Shown here one piece after another: positions 26,379 to 33,466 of a stretch of DNA of 64,000 bases (position 1 is the stretch's first letter; every line of letters starts with the position of its first letter). The notes beneath the pieces are model-generated. The model did not search any database. It had not been told where the DNA came from and saw only the letters and a program-made list of their open reading frames with translations. The DNA is taken from contig NZ_JAPNKC010000001.1 of NCBI RefSeq assembly GCF_026626705.1, positions 8,884,001-8,948,000 of the forward strand. Reading direction: 5' to 3'. The DNA comes from Pyxidicoccus sp. MSG2. Its GTDB lineage: Bacteria; Myxococcota; Myxococcia; Myxococcales; Myxococcaceae. The translations under genes and the position numbers were made by a program.

Positions 26379-26864
26379 TCAGGCGGTGAGCGCCAGACCC
26401 GACTTCTTCAATGCGGCGATCGTCTCGGCCGCCAGGGCCTCGACCTTGCCCGCGAGCGCGCCGACGACCTTCATGAGCAGGTCGACGATGGCCACGATGT
26501 GCTCGATGCCCGCGTTCACGAAGTCGACGATGACGTTGAGGAAGCGCTTCGCCGTCTCCGCGAAGCCCTGGGCGCTCGACGGCAGCAGATCCAGCGTGGA
26601 GGAGACCACGTCCCGGCCCGCCGTGATGACGTCCTTGATGCCGTTGAGCACCTTCGGGTCGGTCAACTGCTTCACGACGCCCGCGACAGAGTCGAGCACG
26701 TTGCTCAGCGTGGTCTGCACCGCGTTCAGGATGACGGTGGGCAGCTGCTTGAGAACGTCCTTGAAGCTCTGGCTGGAAACGGCCGTGTACAGCTTGTACA
26801 GCGCCTGCTCGATCTTGATCGCGGTGTTGTCGACTGTGGCGAGCACTGCGGAAGCATCCGGCAT
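26379..26864 (-). CDS. Helical protein upstream of the tail cluster, possible cargo or structural partner
   Basis: This encodes 161 residues, ATG at 26864 with GAGGGGG 6 bases upstream. It is predicted all-helical and amphipathic, with no Cys: NTAIKIEQALYKLYTAVSSQ, LKQLPTVILNAVQTTLSNVL, FVNAGIEHIVAIVDLLMKVV. Residues 110-140 are hydrophobic enough to insert in a membrane but carry charges at both ends. It lies 177 bases upstream of the sheath on the same strand, so co-regulation is likely. It resembles the 173-residue helical protein inside the cluster in composition. It could be a cargo, tube filler or membrane-active subunit. No family recognised. Confidence 0.65.
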   Translation of the reverse strand: MPDASAVLATVDNTAIKIEQALYKLYTAVSSQSFKDVLKQLPTVILNAVQTTLSNVLDSVAGVVKQLTDPKVLNGIKDVITAGRDVVSSTLDLLPSSAQGFAETAKRFLNVIVDFVNAGIEHIVAIVDLLMKVVGALAGKVEALAAETIAALKKSGLALTA

Positions 26865-27166
26865 ACGACCCCCTCATTCGATGACGAAACGGGACTGACG
26901 TCGGACTGGCCCGGATATCCGCCTGCTTGGAAATCCGTGAGAGAACGGTGCTGTTGAAAGACGGACACACAGTACGGTCCCCTCTACTTGCTGTGCAAGT
27001 GGGTCAACGCCTTTCGGGTCCGAATGGCCGAACCGTGGACCCGCAACGAATCGGCCTCGCGCGCGGATTGCGGCCCACCGGGTACGGGGCGCAGAAGTTG
27101 CGCACCCACTCAGTGGGTTCCCCCGCGCACGAGCTGGCATGAGGCTTGGAACAGGGCAGGGATGTC
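26865..27166. other. Divergent intergenic region between helical-protein gene and hemN
   Basis: About 300 bases without a gene hold the promoters for both directions. It contains one perfect dyad (26986-27000, listed separately), and the stretch 26920-26980 is relatively AT-rich. TTGACC lies on the minus strand beside the dyad, without a recognisable -10 partner. Confidence 0.45.
26986..27000. promoter_or_regulatory. Operator-like dyad ACTTGC-TGT-GCAAGT
   Basis: A perfect 6-base inverted repeat with a 3-base centre lies in the divergent region between the tail-associated gene and hemN. It abuts TTGACC on the minus strand. It does not match the FNR/CRP consensus. A repressor or activator site is plausible but unproven. 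Confidence 0.35.
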
Positions 27167-28537
27167 ATGGAACCCCGCCTCGACGTCCCCACGCCCTCCG
27201 AGGAACTGCTCAGCCGGTACAACGTCGCCGGTCCCCGCTACACCAGCTATCCCACCGCCCCCGAGTGGCGGGGTGACTTCGGCTCCGACGCCCTCTCCGA
27301 GCGGCTGAGCATCGCCGGCACCCGGGATGGCGCGGAGCCGCTCTCGCTCTACGTCCACCTGCCGTTCTGCCGCAGCCTCTGCTGGTACTGCGGCTGCAAC
27401 GTGGTCATCAGCAAGGACGCGGGCGCGGCGGACCGGTACATCGACCACCTGGTGATGGAGCTGGACCTGGTGGCGGAGCGGCTCGGCGCCCGGCGCGGCC
27501 TGTCGCAAATCCACTGGGGCGGCGGCACGCCCACCTTCCTCTCCGAGGCGCAGCTCGAGCGGCTGTGGACGGAGCTCACCCGCCGCTTCACACCGCAGCC
27601 GGACGCGGAGGTGGCCATTGAAGTCCACCCCGCGCTGACGACACCGGGACAGCTCTCGCTCTTGCGGCGGCTGGGCTTCAACCGCGTGTCCATGGGCCTG
27701 CAGGACTTCGACCCGTTGGTGCAGCAGGTGACGAACCGGCTCCAGACGCCAGAGCAGACGCGGGCCCTGCTGGAGCACGCGCGCGCGCTGGGCTTCACCG
27801 GCGTGAACTTCGACCTCATCTACGGCCTGCCTCACCAAACCGCGGCGCGCTGGGCCACCACGCTGGAGACGGTGCTTGCCATGCGTCCGGACCGGCTGGC
27901 CGTCTACTCCTTCGCGTTCATGCCGGACGTGCTGAAGCACCAGAAGCGCATGCCCGCGGACGCGCTGCCCGGTGCCCGCGCGAAGCTGGACCTGTTCCGC
28001 GCTGCCTACGAGGCCTTCGTGAAGGCGGGCTACCACCCCATCGGCATGGACCACTTCGCGGTGCCCGAGGACGAGCTGGCGCGTGCCCAGTCCGAGCGCC
28101 GGCTGGGCCGCAACTTCCAGGGCTACACCGTGAAGGCCGCGTCGGACGTGGTGGCGCTGGGCAGCACCGGCATCAGCGACGTGGGCGGCGCATATGCCCA
28201 GAACGTGCGGCCGCTGCCCGCCTATTACGCGCGCGTGGCCGGGGGGCGGCTGGCCACCGAGCGAGGCATCGCCCTCACCGACGATGACCGGCGGCGCCGC
28301 GCCGTCATCACCCAGCTCATGTGCAACTTCTGGACGGACCTGGGCGACGACGGCGCGCGGTACTTCGCACCCGAGCTGGAGCGGCTGCGCCCCTTCGAGG
28401 ACGACGGGCTGGTGGTCCGCTCCGGCACGCAACTCGAGTTGACGGCGCTGGGCCGCCTCTTCGTGCGCAACGTGGCGATGGTGTTCGACGCCTATCTCTC
28501 CCGGGCCGCCAGGCCCCGCTTCTCCCGGACGGTATGA
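27167..28537 (+). CDS. hemN: Oxygen-independent coproporphyrinogen III oxidase (radical SAM)
   Basis: This encodes 456 residues, ATG at 27167 with CAGGGA about 6 bases upstream; an in-frame TTG at 27146 is less likely. The radical SAM cluster is Cys68-x3-Cys72-x2-Cys75-x-Cys77 (PFCRSLCWYCGCN), the HemN-specific CxxxCxxCxC arrangement. Other family marks are RYTSYPTAPEW near 25, HWGGGTPTFLS (GGGTP) and NRVSMGLQDFD. HemN carries out the anaerobic oxidative decarboxylation of coproporphyrinogen III to protoporphyrinogen IX in the cytoplasm. The next gene, hemerythrin-like, overlaps or abuts its stop, which suggests a low-oxygen or oxygen-sensing unit. Confidence 0.95.
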   Translation: MEPRLDVPTPSEELLSRYNVAGPRYTSYPTAPEWRGDFGSDALSERLSIAGTRDGAEPLSLYVHLPFCRSLCWYCGCNVVISKDAGAADRYIDHLVMELDLVAERLGARRGLSQIHWGGGTPTFLSEAQLERLWTELTRRFTPQPDAEVAIEVHPALTTPGQLSLLRRLGFNRVSMGLQDFDPLVQQVTNRLQTPEQTRALLEHARALGFTGVNFDLIYGLPHQTAARWATTLETVLAMRPDRLAVYSFAFMPDVLKHQKRMPADALPGARAKLDLFRAAYEAFVKAGYHPIGMDHFAVPEDELARAQSERRLGRNFQGYTVKAASDVVALGSTGISDVGGAYAQNVRPLPAYYARVAGGRLATERGIALTDDDRRRRAVITQLMCNFWTDLGDDGARYFAPELERLRPFEDDGLVVRSGTQLELTALGRLFVRNVAMVFDAYLSRAARPRFSRTV

Positions 28538-28545
28538 GGACCGCG

Positions 28546-29121
28546 ATGGATGCGTTGGATGTGTTGAACCAGGAGCACCGGCAGATACAGCACGTGCTGG
28601 ACGTGCTGACCCTCGCGGTGGAGCGCGGACGCAGGGGCGAGTTCGTCTCCGCGTCGCTCTTCCTGCGGGCCGCGAACTTCTTCCGCACGTACGTGGATGG
28701 AAGCCACCACGCGAAGGAGATGGTGCTCTTCCAGACGATGCTCGTGCACCGGCTGCCGCTGTCCCCGGGGCTGCTGTCGCAGGTGACGGGCGAGCACGGC
28801 ACGGGCAGCGAGCAGGCCCTGGCGCTCCAGCGCGCGGCGGAGGTGACGCTGCGCGAAGGCGTGGACCCGGGGGGGATGCTCGACGCGGCCGACGCGTACC
28901 TCCAATTGCAGCGGGGCCACACCACCGCGGAGGAGACGCAGGTGTTTCCCCTCGCACGCCGGCTGCTCCCCGCCGCCGTGCTGGAGCGCATGCGCACGCG
29001 CTTCGCCCGCATCGAGGCCTCGCATGGCCCGATGTCCGAGGCCGTGGAGGCACTGGAGCGCGCCTTCGCTCCGGCCCGTCCCTCCTGGCCGGGGTTGCTG
29101 GCTGGCGTGCGCTCGTTCTGA
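28546..29121 (+). CDS. Hemerythrin HHE-domain protein
   Basis: This encodes 191 residues from an ATG at 28546 with GAGG 6 bases upstream; an ATG at 28534 overlapping the hemN stop (ATGA) is the alternative. It is a four-helix protein with iron-ligand-type residues in NQEHRQIQHVLDVL, DGSHHAKEMVLFQTML, GEHGTGSEQALAL and GHTTAEETQVFPLARRLL. HHE proteins bind a di-iron centre and sense or carry oxygen, or help repair iron centres. Coupling to hemN suggests oxygen protection or sensing linked to haem synthesis. Confidence 0.88.
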   Translation: MDALDVLNQEHRQIQHVLDVLTLAVERGRRGEFVSASLFLRAANFFRTYVDGSHHAKEMVLFQTMLVHRLPLSPGLLSQVTGEHGTGSEQALALQRAAEVTLREGVDPGGMLDAADAYLQLQRGHTTAEETQVFPLARRLLPAAVLERMRTRFARIEASHGPMSEAVEALERAFAPARPSWPGLLAGVRSF

Positions 29122-29238
29122 GCGGGCCTTGCCAGCCCCAGGGAGCAGGCAGCCACGCGCTGGCCGGGCCCGCTCCCCTGGAGTCACACCCGGTGAGTGG
29201 CCACATCTAATCGCGTGGATACGGAGCCGGGGGCGCGC

Positions 29239-29775
29239 ATGGGACGACGAGAGAGAATCACGGGGACGACGCTGAGGCGCTGGGTGCTGGCGGGCGCGCT
29301 GCTCGCCGCCACTGCCGTGGGAGCCATGCCCGGGCCCGGCGAGACGCTGCCCGACTTCACCACCAAGGACCTCCTGAACGCGCCCCACCGGAGCAGCGAA
29401 TTGAAGGGGCGGCCCACGCTGCTGGTCGTCATCACCGACAAGGACGGTGGCGATGCGATGCAGAAGTGGTTCGACACCGCGGGGACACGCGTACCCGACT
29501 CGGTCCACCGCGCGTCCATCCTCACCTTCAAGCTCCCCTTCTTCGTGGGCACCGGCACCGCGCAGGGCAAGGCCCGGCAGAAGGTGCCCCAGCAGTTCTG
29601 GGGGGACACGTGGCTGGACAAGAACGGCGACATGGCGAAGGCCCTGGGGCTGGACTCCAGCCGCACGCCCTACGCCTTCGCGCTCGATGCCCAGGGACGC
29701 GTGGTGGCCGCCGTCCACGGCGACGCCGATGCGCCGGAAGCACAGTCCGTGTGGAAGGCCCTCACCGGAGGCTGA
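29239..29775 (+). CDS. Exported thioredoxin-fold (AhpC/TlpA-like) protein lacking CxxC
   Basis: This encodes 178 residues from an ATG at 29239, selected because it gives a proper signal peptide (RRWVLAGALLAATAVGAMPG). The body follows the TlpA/AhpC plan: GETLPDFTTKDLLNAPHRSS, a TLLVVITDKDGG strand where Cys residues are usual, WLDKNGDMAKALGLDSSRTP with a cis-Pro-like position, and FALDAQGRVVAAVHGDADAP. No cysteine is present, so it cannot be a redox enzyme. It may be a periplasmic binding or scaffold version of the fold. Confidence 0.7.
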   Translation: MGRRERITGTTLRRWVLAGALLAATAVGAMPGPGETLPDFTTKDLLNAPHRSSELKGRPTLLVVITDKDGGDAMQKWFDTAGTRVPDSVHRASILTFKLPFFVGTGTAQGKARQKVPQQFWGDTWLDKNGDMAKALGLDSSRTPYAFALDAQGRVVAAVHGDADAPEAQSVWKALTGG

Positions 29776-29776
29776 A

Positions 29777-29794
29777 CCCACCCGGCCCGGTGGG
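29777..29794 (+). terminator. Possible terminator hairpin
   Basis: CCCACC and GGTGGG pair around a six-base loop just after the thioredoxin-fold stop, followed by ATTTCA. The stem is short and the T tract weak. Confidence 0.3.
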
Positions 29795-29866
29795 ATTTCA
29801 AGAACGCACCGCCGCCATAATGCAGCGACACTGCCTCAATGATGCGGCGCTCCTCGAGATTCCACC

Positions 29867-30421
29867 ATGGCAGCAGAGCAGAAGGTCGTATTCGCACACA
29901 CCGTTGAAGGCCTCTTCGTCCAGGCGCTGGCGGACCAGCTGACCCCCGCCGCGAAGGAGCGGCTGAAGGCCGCGGGGCTGGATTTGAGCCAGGCCTTCGC
30001 GCCCGCCTACCCCGAGGAGCAGTTCCACCGCTGGGTGCGAATCGCCGCGGAGGAGGTGCACCCCGGCGTGCCGTCCGACGAGGCCCTGCAGCGGGTGGGC
30101 GAGTCGCTGGTGACGGGCTACGAGAAGACGCTGATGGGCAAGGCCGTCATGGCCACGGTGCGCATCCTCGGCCCGAAGCGGGCGCTGGAGCGCACGACGC
30201 ACAACTTCCGCTCGGCGACGAACTACCTGGAGGCGAAGCTGAAGCAGGTGGAGGGCAGCCCCGACACCTACGAGATGGTCATCAACGAGACGAGCGGCGT
30301 GCCCCGCTACTTCAGCGGCATCATGCTCCAGGCGCTGCGCGTCGCGGGCGCCACGGCCGGCCGCGTGGACATCGTCCACGAGGACGGTGGCGCCTGCACC
30401 TACCGCATCCAGTGGACCTGA
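29867..30421 (+). CDS. DUF2378 family protein (Myxococcales-type)
   Basis: This encodes 184 residues, ATG at 29867. It matches what I know of the DUF2378/TIGR02265 family, numerous in myxobacteria: VVFAHTVEGLFVQALADQLT at the start, WVRIAAEEVHPGVPSDEALQ, a GESLVTGYEKTLMGKAVMAT segment, and a C-terminal beta part with YEMVINETSGVPRYFSGIML and AGRVDIVHEDGGACTYRIQW. Function is unknown. It is a strong taxonomic pointer. It converges on the DUF4476 gene, with a strong hairpin between. Confidence 0.85.
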   Translation: MAAEQKVVFAHTVEGLFVQALADQLTPAAKERLKAAGLDLSQAFAPAYPEEQFHRWVRIAAEEVHPGVPSDEALQRVGESLVTGYEKTLMGKAVMATVRILGPKRALERTTHNFRSATNYLEAKLKQVEGSPDTYEMVINETSGVPRYFSGIMLQALRVAGATAGRVDIVHEDGGACTYRIQWT

Positions 30422-30446
30422 GCGTCGTGTCACCCTGAAAAGACCA

Positions 30447-30478
30447 CGGGCGCCTCGGGGAGTGTCCCGAGGCGCCCG
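30447..30478. terminator. Strong bidirectional terminator hairpin
   Basis: A perfect 13-base-pair GC-rich stem (CGGGCGCCTCGGG and its complement) with a 6-base loop lies between convergent genes. Read on the minus strand it is followed by TGGTCTTTT, so it probably serves the DUF4476 gene at least. Confidence 0.65.
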
Positions 30479-30512
30479 CGGTGCTCCAGTCACGCTCGCG
30501 TCGTCCGGCCCG

Positions 30513-31172
30513 TCAACGCTGCGCGAGGATTTCCTGGAGGCGCTTCTTGTCGCTGGAGAAGGAGAAGGCGCCGTAGAGCTGGTAGCCGTTCTCCGGGTCG
30601 AGGATGCGCGGCTTCAGCTCGCGCACCACGGTGAGCTTGTCCTGCGAGAAGGGGAAGAACTCGATGAGCTGCCCCACGTGGGAGATGAGGAAGTAGTTGT
30701 CACCGGCGGCCATCTTGAGCACGCGCATCTTGTCCTCGGCGAAGTTCTCCTTGGCCACCGCCTCGCTCAGGCGCTTGAACTGGCCGTCCGGAATGGGGCG
30801 GACCACCGGCGCGGGCGGGGGCGGGGGCTGCGGGGCCGGCGACGGCGTGGGGTAGACGGCGCCCACGGGCGGGGCCTCGGCGACGAACTGCTGCATCGAG
30901 TCCAGCGTCTCCTGCGCGCGGCGCAGCTTGTTGCGGCCGTCGCCGCGGTTGTCGATGCGGCCCTCGAGCTCCTCCAGCAGCTTCTCCAGGCGGGCCATGC
31001 GGGCGGTGAGCTCCTCGCGGTCCACCGCGGCCAGGTTGCGCGCGGGCGGAGGAGGCTGCGGCATGGGGCGGCCCGGGGGCGGGGAGCGGCGCAGCTCGGT
31101 GGACTGCGGCTCGTTTGCGGCGAACGCGGACGAAGCGGTGAGGATGGCGACGGCGATGGCGAGGGCCTTCAT
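30513..31172 (-). CDS. Exported DUF4476 protein
   Basis: This encodes 219 residues from an ATG at 31172 with AAGGA upstream. A signal peptide (MKALAIAVAILTASSAFA) is followed by a Pro-rich linker and a coiled coil (about 48-90: REELTARMARLEKLLEELEG). A second Pro-rich stretch comes next. The C-terminal ~95 residues have the DUF4476 helical pattern: GQFKRLSEAVAKENFAEDKM, then LKMAAGDNYFLISHVGQLIE, and a final helix SSDKKRLQEILAQ. The function of DUF4476 is unknown. It lies 55 bases downstream of the M28 peptidase gene and may be co-transcribed with it. Confidence 0.8.
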   Translation of the reverse strand: MKALAIAVAILTASSAFAANEPQSTELRRSPPPGRPMPQPPPPARNLAAVDREELTARMARLEKLLEELEGRIDNRGDGRNKLRRAQETLDSMQQFVAEAPPVGAVYPTPSPAPQPPPPPAPVVRPIPDGQFKRLSEAVAKENFAEDKMRVLKMAAGDNYFLISHVGQLIEFFPFSQDKLTVVRELKPRILDPENGYQLYGAFSFSSDKKRLQEILAQR

Positions 31173-31227
31173 TGGGGAGCGTCCTTTCGTGTGCTCGACA
31201 CTACCGACGCGCCCGGCCCCCCTGCAT

Positions 31228-32232
31228 TCAATTCCCGGGGAGCGGGCCCGAGGCCAGCGTCCTGACCGCGGCATACACCCCCTGGACGGCTTGGGCCATA
31301 CGCGCGTAGTCAAGCGTGTCCCACGTATCGTCCGCGGTGTGGTAGCGCGGGTTCCGGAAGAAGGCCGTGTCCGTCACCATGACGGCCCGGTAGCCCTGCT
31401 CCCAGAAGCTGGCGTGGTCCGAGAGGGCCACCCCTGGCAGCCCGGCGGGCGCGCTGAGGCTCTCCACCGGCAGGGGGCTGCCCGCGCGCATCGCCTCCGC
31501 CACCCGCTCGTTGAGTCCGCCGTCCCCTGGCAGGCCCACCACGCCGATGAAGTGGCCCGTGTCCGGGTAGCGCAGCCGGAGCACGGGGAGGGGGTAGTCC
31601 TGGCTGTCCGGCGCGTCGCTGTAGACGCCCAGCATCTCCAGCGCGAGCATGCCGCGCACCTTCACGCCGGCCTCCTTCAGCGAGCGCGCGTGTACAGCGC
31701 TGCCCATCTGCCCGGTGCTGAAGTACGGCGGCTCCTCCAGCGTGTAGGCCACCAGGTCCACGCGCAGGGGCGGCGCCTGCTGGCCCAGCAGCACGGCCAG
31801 TCCCAGCAGCGCGGCCACGCCGCTGGCGTTGTCGTCCGCGCCGGGCGTGCCGTGGACGGAGTCGTAGTGCGCGCCGACGACGAGCCGCTCGCCGCCTTCC
31901 GGCCCGAAGCGGGCGATGACGTTGCGGTAGGCGCGCCCGTCCACGCGGAAGGGCTGGGACGCCACCTGCCCGCCCGCCTGAGCCAGGTGCTCCGCGATGT
32001 AGTCCGCGGCGCGCTCCAGGTTCTCCGGGTGACGTGAGTCGCGCGGGTGGAAGGTCTCCGAGAGCATGCGCACGTGGGCCCTCAGCGTCCCCGCCTCCAC
32101 CGCGGAACTGGCCCGCGTGGGCGGGACGACGGGGGCGGGCTCACGTGTGCCACCGCCTCCCCACGCCCGTGCCAGCCCCACCGCCGCGAGCACCGCGACT
32201 GCGATTCCGGTCCACAGCCGACCGCGTCCCAT
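31228..32232 (-). CDS. M28 family zinc metallopeptidase, exported
   Basis: This encodes 334 residues, ATG at 32232. An N-terminal membrane anchor or signal (about 7-23) is followed by an M28 aminopeptidase-like domain with its metal ligands visible: His122 (GAHYDSV), Asp133 (GADDNASG), Glu166/Glu167 (YTLEEPP, catalytic Glu plus ligand), a Glu199/Asp-type ligand (LALEMLGVY) and His298 (RYHTADDT). All expected residues are present. It is likely a periplasmic or extracellular aminopeptidase. The PGM gene lies 87 bases upstream on the same strand. Confidence 0.9.
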   Translation of the reverse strand: MGRGRLWTGIAVAVLAAVGLARAWGGGGTREPAPVVPPTRASSAVEAGTLRAHVRMLSETFHPRDSRHPENLERAADYIAEHLAQAGGQVASQPFRVDGRAYRNVIARFGPEGGERLVVGAHYDSVHGTPGADDNASGVAALLGLAVLLGQQAPPLRVDLVAYTLEEPPYFSTGQMGSAVHARSLKEAGVKVRGMLALEMLGVYSDAPDSQDYPLPVLRLRYPDTGHFIGVVGLPGDGGLNERVAEAMRAGSPLPVESLSAPAGLPGVALSDHASFWEQGYRAVMVTDTAFFRNPRYHTADDTWDTLDYARMAQAVQGVYAAVRTLASGPLPGN

Positions 32233-32319
32233 GCACCCTCCCTGTCCGGCCGCCTCACGCGTCCGGGCTGTCCTCTCTCCTTGGACTCCCGGGAGGGAGG
32301 CACCGTTCCCGCGGGCGGC

Positions 32320-32928
32320 TCAGGGCACGGGCAGGCGCTTGGACAGCACCTCGCCCGCGGGGGAGATTTCGTAGACGAGGGGGACGCCGGTGGCCAGCTC
32401 CAGCCCCACCACCTGCTCGCCGGTGAGCGCGTCCAGCTTCATCACCAGCGAGCGGTTGGAGTTGCCGTGCGCCACCACCAGCACGTGCTTGCCCAGGCGC
32501 AAATCCCCGGCGATGGCGCGGTCGTAGAAGGGCAGCACGCGCTTCGCCGTCATCGCCAGTGACTCGCCGTTGGGCGGGGGAATGTCGTAGGAGCGGCGCC
32601 ACAGCTTCACCTGCTGCTCGCCGAACTCCTTCGCCGCGTCGGCCTTGTTGAGCCCCTGCAGGTCACCGTAGTGGCGCTCGTTGAGGGCGGCGTCGCGGAT
32701 GACGGGGATGCGCTGGCCGAGCGCGTCCAGGATGATGGCGAGCGTCTCCTGCGCGCGGGTGAGGACGGAGGTGTAGGCGACGTCGAACTTCAGTCCCTGG
32801 AGCGCCTTGGCCGCGAGCCGGGCCTCGTCGCGCCCCTGGTCGGTGAGGGGCACGTCCACGAAGCCGGTGAAGCGGTTCTCATGGTTCCAGAGGGACTGAC
32901 CGTGTCGGACGAGGGCGAGGGTGGGCAT
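32320..32928 (-). CDS. gpmA: 2,3-bisphosphoglycerate-dependent phosphoglycerate mutase
   Basis: This encodes 202 residues, ATG at 32928. The phosphohistidine motif is LALVRHGQSLWN (Arg8, His9, Gly10). The substrate loop NRFTGFVDVPLTDQG is typical of dPGM rather than of general histidine phosphatases. ALNERHYGDLQGLNKADAA carries the catalytic Glu, and VVAHGNSNRSLVMKLDAL the second His. It interconverts 3- and 2-phosphoglycerate in glycolysis and gluconeogenesis. It is shorter than E. coli GpmA, as is common for compact bacterial forms. Confidence 0.92.
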   Translation of the reverse strand: MPTLALVRHGQSLWNHENRFTGFVDVPLTDQGRDEARLAAKALQGLKFDVAYTSVLTRAQETLAIILDALGQRIPVIRDAALNERHYGDLQGLNKADAAKEFGEQQVKLWRRSYDIPPPNGESLAMTAKRVLPFYDRAIAGDLRLGKHVLVVAHGNSNRSLVMKLDALTGEQVVGLELATGVPLVYEISPAGEVLSKRLPVP

Positions 32929-33004
32929 GGCCTGCCCAGGTAGCGCATGCCGGGCGGGGCGGCCAGTGCGGGTGCGACGTTCCGGGCCGCGTGCGTTTCG
33001 CGCT

Positions 33005-33466
33005 CTACACTGGCGGCTTGCGCAGCAGCCGCGTCAGCTCCCGGTCCAGGGCCGAGGCGAACTGCTGGCGGTCCTGCGCGTTGAAGCCGCTGGGGCCTCC
33101 CGTCTGCACCCCGCTCTCGCGCAGCTCCTGCATGAAGTTCCGCACGGACAGGCGCTCGGAGATGTTCTCCTCGGTGAACAGCTCCCCGCGCGGGTCCAGC
33201 ACCACCACGCCCCGGGGCACCAGCAGCGCGGCCAGGGGAATGTCCTGCGTGACGGCCAGGTCCCCCTTCTGCGCCGAGGCGGCGATGTGCTGGTCCGCCA
33301 CGTCCAGCCCGGCGCCCACCTGCACCGTGGAGACCAGCTCCGAGCGCGGCAGCGACAGGGCGCGGTTGGCCACGAACACGGTGGGGACCTTGAGGCGCTG
33401 TGACGCGCGCAGCAGGATGTCCCGGACGGGCCCGGGGCAGGCATCGGCATCGACCCAGATTTTCAT
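33005..33466 (-). CDS. YaiI/YqxD family (UPF0178) protein
   Basis: This encodes 153 residues, ATG at 33466 overlapping the upstream stop (ATGA). The start MKIWVDADACPGPVRDILL is the family signature. Further typical parts are VPTVFVANRALSLPRSELV, GLDVADQHIAASAQKGDLAV and DIPLAALLVPRGVVVLDPRG. The fold is PIN-like with an acidic centre, so a nuclease has been proposed for the family, but its role is not settled. Coupling to the beta-lactamase-fold gene is probably only transcriptional. Confidence 0.9.
   Translation of the reverse strand: MKIWVDADACPGPVRDILLRASQRLKVPTVFVANRALSLPRSELVSTVQVGAGLDVADQHIAASAQKGDLAVTQDIPLAALLVPRGVVVLDPRGELFTEENISERLSVRNFMQELRESGVQTGGPSGFNAQDRQQFASALDRELTRLLRKPPV

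Noticed and set aside
10351..26864. Complete prophage
   Set aside because: No head, portal, terminase, integrase, repressor, holin or lysin and no attachment-site repeats were seen; only tail functions are present.
10351..26864. Type VI secretion system
   Set aside because: No TssJLM membrane complex, TssBC pair or ClpV is present; the sheath is a single phage-type gene and the hub is gpD/gpV-like.
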